Source: an uncultured Clostridia bacterium (GTDB taxonomy: Bacteria > Bacillota > Clostridia > Oscillospirales > CAG-272). From it: 42,539 nt of DNA. The position numbers and the translations under genes are program-made. Of the stretch, positions 29,302 to 37,984 are shown in pieces; position 1 is the first letter of the stretch; every line of letters starts with the position of its first letter. The notes beneath the pieces were generated by a model that was given only the letters and a program-made list of their open reading frames with translations, searched no databases and was not told where the DNA came from. The DNA lies in NCBI GenBank assembly GCA_947632135.1, contig CANRNZ010000004.1:1-42539 (forward strand). The letters run 5' to 3'.

Positions 29302-30509
29302 CACACCCTTTCAAACGCTTTGGAGCGTCTTATGTTTATTGTCTCGAGAGCGATGCTGCGCCCGACAGCCTCAGCGTCAAGAACGCTCTCAAGGGTTAGC
29401 TCGGTCGACGGAGCGTATCTTTCGAGGGACTCCGACACGACGTCGGATATTCCGTTAAAGCTGAGCTTTGACGCGATAAACGCCTCCACCGCCGCTTCAT
29501 CTGCGGCGATAAGCGCCGCGGGGGCGGTCGTTCCCATCTCATAGGCGCGCCGCGCTGTATTCAGAAGCGAAAAAGTATCTGTATCGGGGGAATCGAACGT
29601 GAGCGCCCCTATAGCGGAAAAATCAAGCCCAGCCTCGGATACGGACATTCTTTCGGGATAGCTGAGAGCATATCTTACACAGTGCCTCATATCGGGAGTT
29701 CCCATCTGCGCCATGACCGTAGTATCAATGTATTCCACCATCGAGTGTATTATACTCTGGCGGTGAATAAGCACCTCGATTTTAGAGTCATCGACGCCGA
29801 AAAGGCGCGCTGCCTCTATTATCTCAAATCCCTTGTTCATGAGTGTCGCGCTGTCGATTGTTATTTTCTTTCCCATTTTCCACGTCGGGTGGGAGAGCGC
29901 CATCTCGGGGGTAACGTCGGAGAGCTCGTCGCGCGTCATGCCGTAAAACGGGCCGCCCGACGCCGTGAGAAGTATTCTCTTTATTATCTCGGGGCGCTCG
30001 GCGCCGCGAGGGGTGACAGCGCCCGACGCCGTAAGGCACTGGAAAATCGCGCTGTGCTCGCTGTCAACGGGAATAAGCTCCCCGCCGTGCTTTTTTATAT
30101 TGTCAAATATAATATTTCCGACGGAGATTATCGACTCCTTATTTGCAATCGCAAGGCGGGCTCCCGTGACGGACGCCGCGAGAGCGGACGGTATTCCCGC
30201 CATGCCCGCTATCGCGTGAAAAATCACGTCCGCGCCGCATTTTAAAATTTCCTCTTCGATTGCTCCCTTGCCGCCGACGACACGTATGTCCTCGCCCGCA
30301 AGAAGGAGTCTCAGCTCTCTCGCCGCGCTCTCGCTCGAGACTGCGCAGCACTCCGCGCGGTACAAGCGCGCCTGCTTTGCAAGAAGCGAGACGTTTGAGC
30401 CTCCCGTGAGAAGTACAAAATCCGCTATACCTGCGAGGGCCTCGAGCGCCTGTGTTCCGACAGAGCCTGTGCTTCCGAGCACCGCAGCTTTTTTTCTTTT
30501 TTCTTCCAT
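29301..30509 (-). CDS. dxr: 1-deoxy-D-xylulose-5-phosphate reductoisomerase
   Basis: AVLGSTGSVGTQALEAL, ANKESII, PVDSEHSAIFQCL, LTASGGPF, HPTWKMGKKITIDSATLMNKGFE. Confidence 0.97.
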   Translation of the reverse strand: MEEKRKKAAVLGSTGSVGTQALEALAGIADFVLLTGGSNVSLLAKQARLYRAECCAVSSESAARELRLLLAGEDIRVVGGKGAIEEEILKCGADVIFHAIAGMAGIPSALAASVTGARLAIANKESIISVGNIIFDNIKKHGGELIPVDSEHSAIFQCLTASGAVTPRGAERPEIIKRILLTASGGPFYGMTRDELSDVTPEMALSHPTWKMGKKITIDSATLMNKGFEIIEAARLFGVDDSKIEVLIHRQSIIHSMVEYIDTTVMAQMGTPDMRHCVRYALSYPERMSVSEAGLDFSAIGALTFDSPDTDTFSLLNTARRAYEMGTTAPAALIAADEAAVEAFIASKLSFNGISDVVSESLERYAPSTELTLESVLDAEAVGRSIALETINIRRSKAFERV

Positions 30510-30530
30510 AAAAAATAAAAATATAAAATT

Positions 30531-30590
30531 CAGCAGTATTCAATAATATTCAATTATATTCACAAATATTCACTAATATTCAATAATATT
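30531..30590. repeat. Six 10-bp tandem units (consensus CAATAATATT) upstream of dxr
   Basis: cagcagtatt|caataatatt|caattatatt|cacaaatatt|cactaatatt|caataatatt. Confidence 0.92.
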
Positions 30591-30631
30591 TGGAATTTAA
30601 AATTTGAAAAATCGGATATGCAGCCCGAAAA

Positions 30632-31468
30632 TCAAAATCCCATTTCACGGAAGGACATGACAAGCATCAGAAAAATGGGAACGGTCGCTATGACGCTGTC
30701 AAATCGGTCCATAACTCCGCCGTGACCCGGAAAAATCTTCCCGTAATCCTTGATTCCGTACTGACGCTTTATCGCCGAGGCGATAAGGTCACCCGTCTGA
30801 GAGACTATTGATATAAGTATTCCGCCGATTGCAAATACCCATACGGGAAGAACACGCTCAAATTCAAACACGTTTCGTATTATAACGCCGTAAACGGTGC
30901 ATATGACAGTGCAGAAGAACATTCCGCCGACGCTTCCCTCGACTGTCTTATTGGGACTTATTCTCGGTATCAGCTTCCGGCTTCCGAAAAGTCTGCCGCA
31001 AAAATAGGCGAAAATGTCGCAGGTGAGCGGCGCTATCAGCGGGACCATAAAATAGTATACGCCGTCGTCCCCAACATCGCGAAGGAGAATTACGGAGACA
31101 AAGCCCGTTATGACATAAGTACAGCTCACAAGAGCGGTCGACGCCGACGACAGGCTGATTTTGTCGGGGAAGAACACCTGATACGCCATCAGAAAAAGAA
31201 GAAGAGCGAAAAATACCGCGGCATATACAATAATATACAGCGATTTCGATGAAACAAGACGCGCGGCAATCGGAGAAACAAAGGCGAGAATACATAGCGG
31301 CACGGACACCGCGGCAATTTTTTTCATTCCGATGCAGCAAAGCATCTCGTAAGTTCCGAAGAACGACAAAACGGCTATTGCGAGCGGGAAAATAAGCTTA
31401 TCGGAAAAAACGCATATCGGCGCCGCGATAAGAGCCATTAAAATCCCCGTTACGGTTCTTTTAACCAT
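30632..31468 (-). CDS. cdsA: Phosphatidate cytidylyltransferase
   Basis: Multi-TM; C-terminal SQTGDLIASAIKRQYGIKDYGKIFPGHGGVMDRFDS signature. Confidence 0.95.
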   Translation of the reverse strand: MVKRTVTGILMALIAAPICVFSDKLIFPLAIAVLSFFGTYEMLCCIGMKKIAAVSVPLCILAFVSPIAARLVSSKSLYIIVYAAVFFALLLFLMAYQVFFPDKISLSSASTALVSCTYVITGFVSVILLRDVGDDGVYYFMVPLIAPLTCDIFAYFCGRLFGSRKLIPRISPNKTVEGSVGGMFFCTVICTVYGVIIRNVFEFERVLPVWVFAIGGILISIVSQTGDLIASAIKRQYGIKDYGKIFPGHGGVMDRFDSVIATVPIFLMLVMSFREMGF

Positions 31469-32210
31469 TTGTCACACCTCCGTACCGTCGAGTCCGCTTT
31501 GAAAATTCCAAAACAGCCCTGTCGACTTCTCTTTCATCAAAATCGGGCCACAAAACGTCGGTAAAATAATATTCACTGTAGGCGGACTGCCACATGAGAA
31601 AATTCGACGTGCGTATTTCCCCCGCAGTTCTGACTATAAGGTCGGGCTCGGGGCTTCCCGCGGTGTAAAGTCTTGAGGAAATATCATCTTCTGTAACAGA
31701 CGTTTTGCCCTCCGAAATCAGCGCGTTCACGGCGTGGACTATCTCGTCCCTGCCGCCGTAGTTGAGGGCAATATTAAGCGTGCGTCTTCTGTTTTTTGTC
31801 ATCTCCTCAAGCTCGCGGCACCGTTCGGCAAGTCTTTCGCCGAGCGCCGCCTTATCGCCGAGAAATATGTATTTTATACGGTTTTCCTCGTCGCCGTCCT
31901 CGGCGTCCCTTATGTAATCGTCAAGAAGAGACATAATGGAGCCTACCTCATCCTTCGGACGCTGCCAGTTTTCAGTTGAAAATGCGTATACGGTAATACA
32001 GTCGATGCCTATGTCGCCGCAGTACCTGACGACCTTTTTAAACGTCTTTGCACCCTCGGAATGTCCGTATGCGCGCGGCATGGAGCGCTTTTTTGCCCAG
32101 CGCCCGTTCCCGTCCATTATAAACGCTATGTGCCGAAGCCCCGACGACTTTACAAGCTCCGAAGCGTCAAAGGCAGCCTCAGCCTTTTTTTTGCCTCTTG
32201 AAAAAATCAT
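31461..32210 (-). CDS. uppS: Isoprenyl transferase (undecaprenyl diphosphate synthase)
   Basis: HIAFIMDGNGRWAKKR...GHSEGAKT, VYAFSTENWQRP, RTAGEIRTSNFLMWQSAYSEYYF; start at MIFSRGKKK preferred. Confidence 0.96.
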   Translation of the reverse strand: MIFSRGKKKAEAAFDASELVKSSGLRHIAFIMDGNGRWAKKRSMPRAYGHSEGAKTFKKVVRYCGDIGIDCITVYAFSTENWQRPKDEVGSIMSLLDDYIRDAEDGDEENRIKYIFLGDKAALGERLAERCRELEEMTKNRRRTLNIALNYGGRDEIVHAVNALISEGKTSVTEDDISSRLYTAGSPEPDLIVRTAGEIRTSNFLMWQSAYSEYYFTDVLWPDFDEREVDRAVLEFSKRTRRYGGVTNG

Positions 32211-32353
32211 GAATTCTCCCCGCTTATAACGATTATAAAAAGAATCCGATACGAAAAAGCCGCACCGCATAAAACGCATATTCCCCTACCGCTCGGTATA
32301 TGAGAATATACAGCCTTTATTAAAAAAATAAGAAAAAAGCGGAAAATAAACGC

Positions 32354-32390
32354 GCAAAAAACCTCAGCCGCGCCGAAAGGCGCGGCAGTT
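32354..32390 (-). terminator. Intrinsic terminator downstream of frr
   Basis: CCGCGCC-4 nt-GGCGCGG perfect stem (32368-32385) with T tract on the minus strand (ctgaggtttttt). Confidence 0.75.
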
Positions 32391-32398
32391 TTCCGACG

Positions 32399-32953
32399 TT
32401 ATATTTCCATTATTTCCTTTTCCTTTTCGGCGCTTACGCCGTCAAGAATCTTTATATACTTATCGGTCAGCTCCTGGATTTGCTTCTCGGAGTGCTTTAC
32501 CTCGTCCTCGTTAAGCTCCCCGTCCTTTTTCATTTCCTTGATTTTGTCATTTGCCTCACGGCGGATATTACGGACGGAAACCTTCGCGTCCTCGCCCATC
32601 TTCGCTATCTGCTTTGACAGCTCGCGGCGGCGCTCCTCGGTAAGCTGCGGAAACGCGAGGCGAATTGTCTTGCCGTCGTTCACGGGGGTTATCCCGAGGT
32701 CGGAGGCAAGAATGGCTTTCTCGATTTCCTTCAGCGTCGTCACGTCCCACGGAGTAACGGAAAGGGTGCGCGGGTCTGTGACCTTGACCTCTGCCATTTG
32801 ATTTATTGCGGTCGGGGTACCGTAGTAGGATACCTCAATACCCTTGAGTACCGCAGTGTTGGCTCTTCCCGCCCTCACAGACGATAACTTCTCCTCATAC
32901 ACCGCAACAGATTTCTTCATCTTGTCTTCGTAAAGCTTGGTATCGATATTCAT
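32399..32953 (-). CDS. frr: Ribosome recycling factor
   Basis: SSVRAGRANTAVLKGIEVSYYGTPTAINQMA..., PQLTEERRRELSKQI. Confidence 0.97.
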   Translation of the reverse strand: MNIDTKLYEDKMKKSVAVYEEKLSSVRAGRANTAVLKGIEVSYYGTPTAINQMAEVKVTDPRTLSVTPWDVTTLKEIEKAILASDLGITPVNDGKTIRLAFPQLTEERRRELSKQIAKMGEDAKVSVRNIRREANDKIKEMKKDGELNEDEVKHSEKQIQELTDKYIKILDGVSAEKEKEIMEI

Positions 32954-33096
32954 ATGCGTCTCCCTTTTAATATTTATTTATTTTTTTAAGTTCTATGCCG
33001 CAAACGGCAGAAAGTCAAATTTTATAAGAGAAAAATCGAAAAACTAAAATATTCGAAAGCTTTTATATAAGCCGTTCGGTAAACCGTTCTGTTTTA

Positions 33097-33822
33097 TTAT
33101 TCTATTACAGTTCCGCTCTTTTCCCCGACTATGACCTTGTATATGTTCGACGCGTCGTCAAGACCGAATATGACGGACGGTATCCCGCTGTCCTCGGAGA
33201 GCACTGACGCCGTCATGTCAATGGCGCTGAGCCTGTTATCGACGATATATCTGTATGTCGTTCTCTCGATTTTCTCGGCGTCGGGATTTTTCCGAGGGTC
33301 GTCTGTGTAAAGACAGTCGACGTTTTTGGCAAGAAGAATAACGTCGGCGTTTATTTCCATCGCTCGGACAACTGCGGGAGTGTCGGTCGAAAAGTAAGGG
33401 GAGCCGAGCCCGCAGGCAAATATAACGACTCTGCCCTTTTCAAGGTGCTCCGTCGCCGCGCGCGACGTATAATATTCGGCAAACTTATCCATCGGCACCG
33501 CCGACATGACCCTCGCGTCAAGTCCTACTGCGGAAAACGCGTCCATCAGCGCCAGAGCGTTTATGCACGTCGCAAGCATACCCATTGAGTCTGCGGTGAC
33601 GCGGTTCATCTCTCCCCCCGCTCTGCCGCGCCATATATTGCCCGCGCCGACAATTATTCCCATCTGAACTCCTTCGTCGACACAGCGCTTTATAACGGAG
33701 GCTATCTCGTGAAGGTAGTCAGCGTCCAGGATTTCGCTTCCGCCGTGGGCGAGCGCCTCACCCGATAATTTTAAAAGAACACGTTTGTAAATCGCTTTGC
33801 TTTTTCTTTCGGTACTTTCCAT
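33097..33822 (-). CDS. pyrH: UMP kinase
   Basis: YKRVLLKLSGEAL, GIIVGAGNIWRG, ADSMGMLATCINALAL, NVDCLYTDDPRKNPDAEKIE. Confidence 0.97.
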   Translation of the reverse strand: MESTERKSKAIYKRVLLKLSGEALAHGGSEILDADYLHEIASVIKRCVDEGVQMGIIVGAGNIWRGRAGGEMNRVTADSMGMLATCINALALMDAFSAVGLDARVMSAVPMDKFAEYYTSRAATEHLEKGRVVIFACGLGSPYFSTDTPAVVRAMEINADVILLAKNVDCLYTDDPRKNPDAEKIERTTYRYIVDNRLSAIDMTASVLSEDSGIPSVIFGLDDASNIYKVIVGEKSGTVIE

Positions 33823-34033
33823 ACTTTAACTCCGCGTTTTATGCAATTCTCGATATAAAATATATAAATTATATTCGATACGGACAGAGATATTTTGACG
33901 GTCGGTGACGGGACGCCGCATACTTTGTCCGATAATCCCCGATATTGTTAAATAATGTCCGTTATTATCTCTATCCTGTATATTTTACCCTATATTCGTC
34001 GTTTTGTAAAGTACTAACCGAAAAGTTTTCAAA

Positions 34034-34077
34034 GTGAGATAGAAGTGAGATAGAAGTGAAATAGAAGTGAGATAGAA
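34034..34077. repeat. Four 11-bp tandem units (GTGAGATAGAA, one variant) upstream of pyrH
   Basis: gtgagatagaa x2, gtgaaatagaa, gtgagatagaa read directly. Confidence 0.95.
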
Positions 34078-34095
34078 ACCTAAAAGCGAAAAAAT

Positions 34096-35109
34096 TTAAT
34101 TTTCGGCAATAAGCACTGCGTCGCTTATCATAGGATATTTTATAAGCTCGCACCCGTCAAGCCTTTCGCGCCTCATATCGACATAGCGTATACCGTGCGA
34201 GTCGTACGTCTTATAGTAATATATTCCCTTTGCGGCGTTTACGCACGAGGAATAAATCGTATACTCGTATTTTCCGTCGCCGACACAGCACAGCCCCTTT
34301 TGCTGCCAGACGGAGGCGAGAATGTGAAAGAGTTTGCCCACGTTTCCCTCTTCCGTGCCGTCCGACATCATGTTTTCACGGGCAAACGACGCGCGGACAA
34401 AACGCGACATTGACGACAGATCCCCCGGAAGCCCCATTGCGCCCATGCCTCGACTGTACGTACGGAGAGGAAGTCCATTTGAAAATGAATTTTCGGGCGA
34501 AACCGAGGAAAGGGACATGTAATTGTTGAGATTGAAAAGCTGGATATCAAATGATGGCTCGTTTGTAAGGACGCCGACAGGGTTTTCGTATACATGAATT
34601 CCGTCGGATACGGATTCAACAGTTATGCAGCCGTCCTTGTCGGCGACAATCCAGTGCAGCATCGACTGAGGATACCCCTCTCCGAAGGGTATGTCGATAA
34701 GACTTGTCCTTTTTATAAGCTCTCGCGCCTCGGAAATATTTCTGCACTGCGAGAGCACCCACGGAATAAACTCAAACGGCGCGATATTTTCGGCGTCGCT
34801 TGATTTTTCCTTTCGGTAGGACGTGCTGACGGCAAAATTCAGCCCCGCCATGCAAAGCCCGCATTCATTAACCGCGTCGTAGTAAAGCGGATAGTTCTCC
34901 GCGACATGAGCCATGCCGCAGAGCGCAAAGCGCCCGCCAAAGCTCTCGCCGCCGACACGGCGCGTGAAAGGATAATTTCTCGGAGTTATAACTATCTCCT
35001 CGCCGTATGAAAACTCATAGTCAAGGTTTCTGCCGAAGTAGAAATCTCCCGATAAGTCGGATGTGTTCGATAAATCAGATAAGACAGAAAAAGATGCGGC
35101 TGTACACAT
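34096..35109 (-). CDS. Choloylglycine hydrolase family protein (bile salt hydrolase/penicillin V acylase-like Ntn hydrolase)
   Basis: Start MCTAASF puts the nucleophile Cys at residue 2 with SD AGAGGTGA; FYFGRNLDYEFSYGE, NECGLCMAGLNF, GVLTNEPSFDIQLFNLNNY, LPGDLSSMSRFVRASF match the conserved R/D/N/N/R catalytic set. Confidence 0.9.
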   Translation of the reverse strand: MCTAASFSVLSDLSNTSDLSGDFYFGRNLDYEFSYGEEIVITPRNYPFTRRVGGESFGGRFALCGMAHVAENYPLYYDAVNECGLCMAGLNFAVSTSYRKEKSSDAENIAPFEFIPWVLSQCRNISEARELIKRTSLIDIPFGEGYPQSMLHWIVADKDGCITVESVSDGIHVYENPVGVLTNEPSFDIQLFNLNNYMSLSSVSPENSFSNGLPLRTYSRGMGAMGLPGDLSSMSRFVRASFARENMMSDGTEEGNVGKLFHILASVWQQKGLCCVGDGKYEYTIYSSCVNAAKGIYYYKTYDSHGIRYVDMRRERLDGCELIKYPMISDAVLIAEN

Positions 35110-35258
35110 AAAAATCACCTCTTTGTTTTTTTTGTTAATATATTTATTTTACGGCATTGACGTGAAATATATTTATGTATTTATTATTTTGATTTTCGCC
35201 GCCGCGGAACGATTCATCTTATGCGTTATGCGGCGCGCCGTCAGTTTGCATATAGATA

Positions 35259-35287
35259 TTGATTTTAAAGTAAAAATGTGGTATACT
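35259..35287 (+). promoter_or_regulatory. Candidate promoter of the FAD oxidoreductase/glycosyltransferase genes
   Basis: TTGATT (35259-35264), 17-nt spacer, TATACT (35282-35287), TGG preceding the -10. Confidence 0.55.
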
Positions 35288-35373
35288 TTCTCCACGTAAT
35301 AATAATAACAAAATATTTTGAATTTATCAAGTAATATTTAAAATAACCGAAAAGGACAGAAAAGGGCAGAAAA

Positions 35374-36648
35374 ATGAAAACTGTTAAATATCTTATAATC
35401 GGCGGCGGAATCTCCGGTCTTACCTTCGCGGGAAGCTGCGGCTCCGATTATATTGTCGCCGAGAAGGAAGACGTGCCGGGCGGCTTTTGCCGAACGACAA
35501 AAAAAGACGGCTTCGTCTGGGACTTTGCGGGTCATTTCTTTCATTTTAAAACGGAGCGCTTTAAGGAATTTTTTAAAACGCACGTTCCCGATGACGACAT
35601 AATCAGGAAGGACAAATGCACCAAAATCGTCTACAAGGACAGGCTCATAGACTATCCTTTTCAGAAGAATATACATCAGCTTGAAAAGGAAGAATTTATA
35701 GACTGCCTTTACGATTTGTTCAACAAAGAGGAAAAGGAAAGCTACGACAGCTTTCTCGATATGCTCTACGGGAAATTCGGCGTGTCCATCACGGAAAAAT
35801 TTCTCCGCCCGTATAACGAAAAGCTCTACGCTGTCGACCTCACCCGTCTTGACAAGGACGCAATGGGGCGCTTTTTCCCGTATGCGGACCGCGAGGACAT
35901 AATAAAGAACATGAAGCGCGGCGCAAAGGACTCCTCGTACAACGAAAAATTCCTGTATCCGAAAAACGGCGCGGGCAGCTTTATTGACATATTGTACTCA
36001 ATGTGCGACTCATCGTCCTTTTTGTTCGGCACGGAGGTTGTATCGGTTGACGCAGACTCAAAGGTCTGCCGCCTTTCAAACGGGAACGAGATAAAGTACG
36101 AATATCTGATAAACACCTCTCCCCTTAACCGTTTCCTGCCGCTTATAAACGAAAAGCCTCTTACCTCGTTTTCAGAGAGCCTTTCATACAACAAGGTGCT
36201 TGTATTTAACCTCGGCTTCAATAAAAAGTCGACATTTACGAACGAGCACTGGCTCTACATTCCCGACAAGAGCATCAACTTCTACAGGATAGGCTTCTAC
36301 GACAACATACTCGATTCCGACCGTCTCAGCATGTATATCGAAATAGGCTACGGGAAGGACGGCATAGTAAACGAAAAGGAGCAGCTCGACGCGACGCTTC
36401 ACAATTTGAAGCGCCTCGGAATAATCGACGACACCTTCGAGCTTGTCGCAAGCGAGACTATCGTAATGGACCCCGCATATGTACATATAAGCGCCGAGAG
36501 CGAGCGCGATGTACCGAAGGTAATGAAATACCTTTCGGAGCGCGGAATATATTCAATCGGACGCTACGGCGCGTGGACGTACTGTTCAATGGAGGACAGT
36601 ATGATTGCGGCGTCCGAGCTTGCAGAGCGGCTTGAGAGCCTGAGGTAA
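35374..36648 (+). CDS. FAD/NAD(P)-binding amine oxidase-like oxidoreductase (protoporphyrinogen oxidase/UDP-galactopyranose mutase-like fold)
   Basis: LIIGGGISGLTFAGSCG Rossmann motif, GGFCRTTKKDGFVWDFAGHFFH, C-terminal SIGRYGAWTYCSMEDSMIAASELA. Confidence 0.82.
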   Translation: MKTVKYLIIGGGISGLTFAGSCGSDYIVAEKEDVPGGFCRTTKKDGFVWDFAGHFFHFKTERFKEFFKTHVPDDDIIRKDKCTKIVYKDRLIDYPFQKNIHQLEKEEFIDCLYDLFNKEEKESYDSFLDMLYGKFGVSITEKFLRPYNEKLYAVDLTRLDKDAMGRFFPYADREDIIKNMKRGAKDSSYNEKFLYPKNGAGSFIDILYSMCDSSSFLFGTEVVSVDADSKVCRLSNGNEIKYEYLINTSPLNRFLPLINEKPLTSFSESLSYNKVLVFNLGFNKKSTFTNEHWLYIPDKSINFYRIGFYDNILDSDRLSMYIEIGYGKDGIVNEKEQLDATLHNLKRLGIIDDTFELVASETIVMDPAYVHISAESERDVPKVMKYLSERGIYSIGRYGAWTYCSMEDSMIAASELAERLESLR

Positions 36649-36709
36649 TCATGACATTGCGGAAGCGTTCCACGAGACCTGTCCGCGCCAAGTGAATATA
36701 AATAACATA

Positions 36710-37915
36710 ATGAAAATTCAAAAAATAACGAATATAATAAGCAGGGCGTCGAAAAAGCTGTCGAGAATACTTACCCCGTATTTCACGCCGTCGAAAAAGA
36801 AAAAGTACGAAAGGACGCTTTTGCCGATTCTGAAAAAGAAAAATATTCTCATTGTAATCGAGACGACCTTCGGCTGGAGCTCGATAATGAGACAGCGTCC
36901 GCAGCAGATAGCTCTTGGTATGGGAGAGGGCGTCACCGTCGTCTACCACTCGGCAAAGGATAAATACGAAAATCCCGAAAAGCTCGAAATGCTGCGGGAC
37001 GGAGTATACCTTTCAAACCTTGACCTCTACAGGAAATTCATTTTAAAGGACGCCGCGTCCGAGCTTTCTGACATCAAAAAAATTCTTATAGTTTACTCAA
37101 CGGACGTCGTCTCTCTTTCAATCGTTGAAAAGTACCGCGCGGCGGGCTTTGAGGTGATATACGAATACGTCGACAATATTGATTCGATGCTCGCGCCGCA
37201 GAGAGTATACGAAAAGCAGCTTGCAAAGCGCGAATGGGTCATATCGAACGGTATAAAGACCGTCTGCACGGCAACATCTCTCTATGACTCCGTGTCAAAA
37301 AAGACCCCGAGCGTGCTTGTCACAAACGGCTGTGACAGAGAACATTTTTCAAATGCAGAAAAAAAAGTCCCGCGCGACATGGCGCCTTATTTTAAAAAGG
37401 ACGGAAGATGGGCTGTCGGATATTACGGCGCAATGGCGGAATGGCTCGACTATTCCCTTCTTAAAAGAATTGCCGACGACGGACGGTACGACGTTTTTCT
37501 GCTCGGGACAAGCTATGACTCGTCTCTTGAAAAAAGCGGCATATTATCAAGCGAAAGAGTCCATTTTCTCGGAAAGAAGTCCTATGAGGAGCTTCCCGTC
37601 TATTCATCAAATTTTGACGCGGCGCTGATACCGTTCAAAAAATGCCCGCTCACCGACGCGACGTCCCCCGTCAAGCTTTTTGAGTACATGGCGGCGGGTA
37701 TACCGGTCGTGTCATGCGACATTGCGGAATGCAGAAAATATCAGTCTGTCCTTTGCGCGGCGGACGCGGACGAATTTATGACATGTCTCTTATCGGCGGT
37801 TGAAAAAAAGGACGACGAGAAATATATGGAGATGCTGAGGCGAGACGCCGAGGCAAACACATGGGAGTCGAAATGCCGCGAAATACTCGCATTCGCATTG
37901 TCATGCGAAAAGTAA
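36710..37915 (+). CDS. Glycosyltransferase, GT4/TuaH-like (paralog A)
   Basis: FGWSSIMRQRPQQIA, VTNGCDREHF, VGYYGAMAEWLDYSLLK, DATSPVKLFEYMAAGIPVVS; alternative GTG start at 36692. Confidence 0.82.
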   Translation: MKIQKITNIISRASKKLSRILTPYFTPSKKKKYERTLLPILKKKNILIVIETTFGWSSIMRQRPQQIALGMGEGVTVVYHSAKDKYENPEKLEMLRDGVYLSNLDLYRKFILKDAASELSDIKKILIVYSTDVVSLSIVEKYRAAGFEVIYEYVDNIDSMLAPQRVYEKQLAKREWVISNGIKTVCTATSLYDSVSKKTPSVLVTNGCDREHFSNAEKKVPRDMAPYFKKDGRWAVGYYGAMAEWLDYSLLKRIADDGRYDVFLLGTSYDSSLEKSGILSSERVHFLGKKSYEELPVYSSNFDAALIPFKKCPLTDATSPVKLFEYMAAGIPVVSCDIAECRKYQSVLCAADADEFMTCLLSAVEKKDDEKYMEMLRRDAEANTWESKCREILAFALSCEK

Positions 37916-37932
37916 CGGAAAGAACAAATTAT

Positions 37933-37952
37933 GCTGTAAGAAGCTGTAAGAA
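37933..37952. repeat. Perfect 10-bp direct duplication (GCTGTAAGAA x2)
   Basis: Read directly between the two glycosyltransferase genes. Confidence 0.95.
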
Positions 37953-37984
37953 TAATTAAGCATATAACTTATAAAAGGTAGCGT

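Noticed and set aside
30531-30590. CRISPR array or integrase site at the 10-bp repeats
   Set aside because: Units are far too short, contiguous without spacers, and no cas or integrase genes are in the window.
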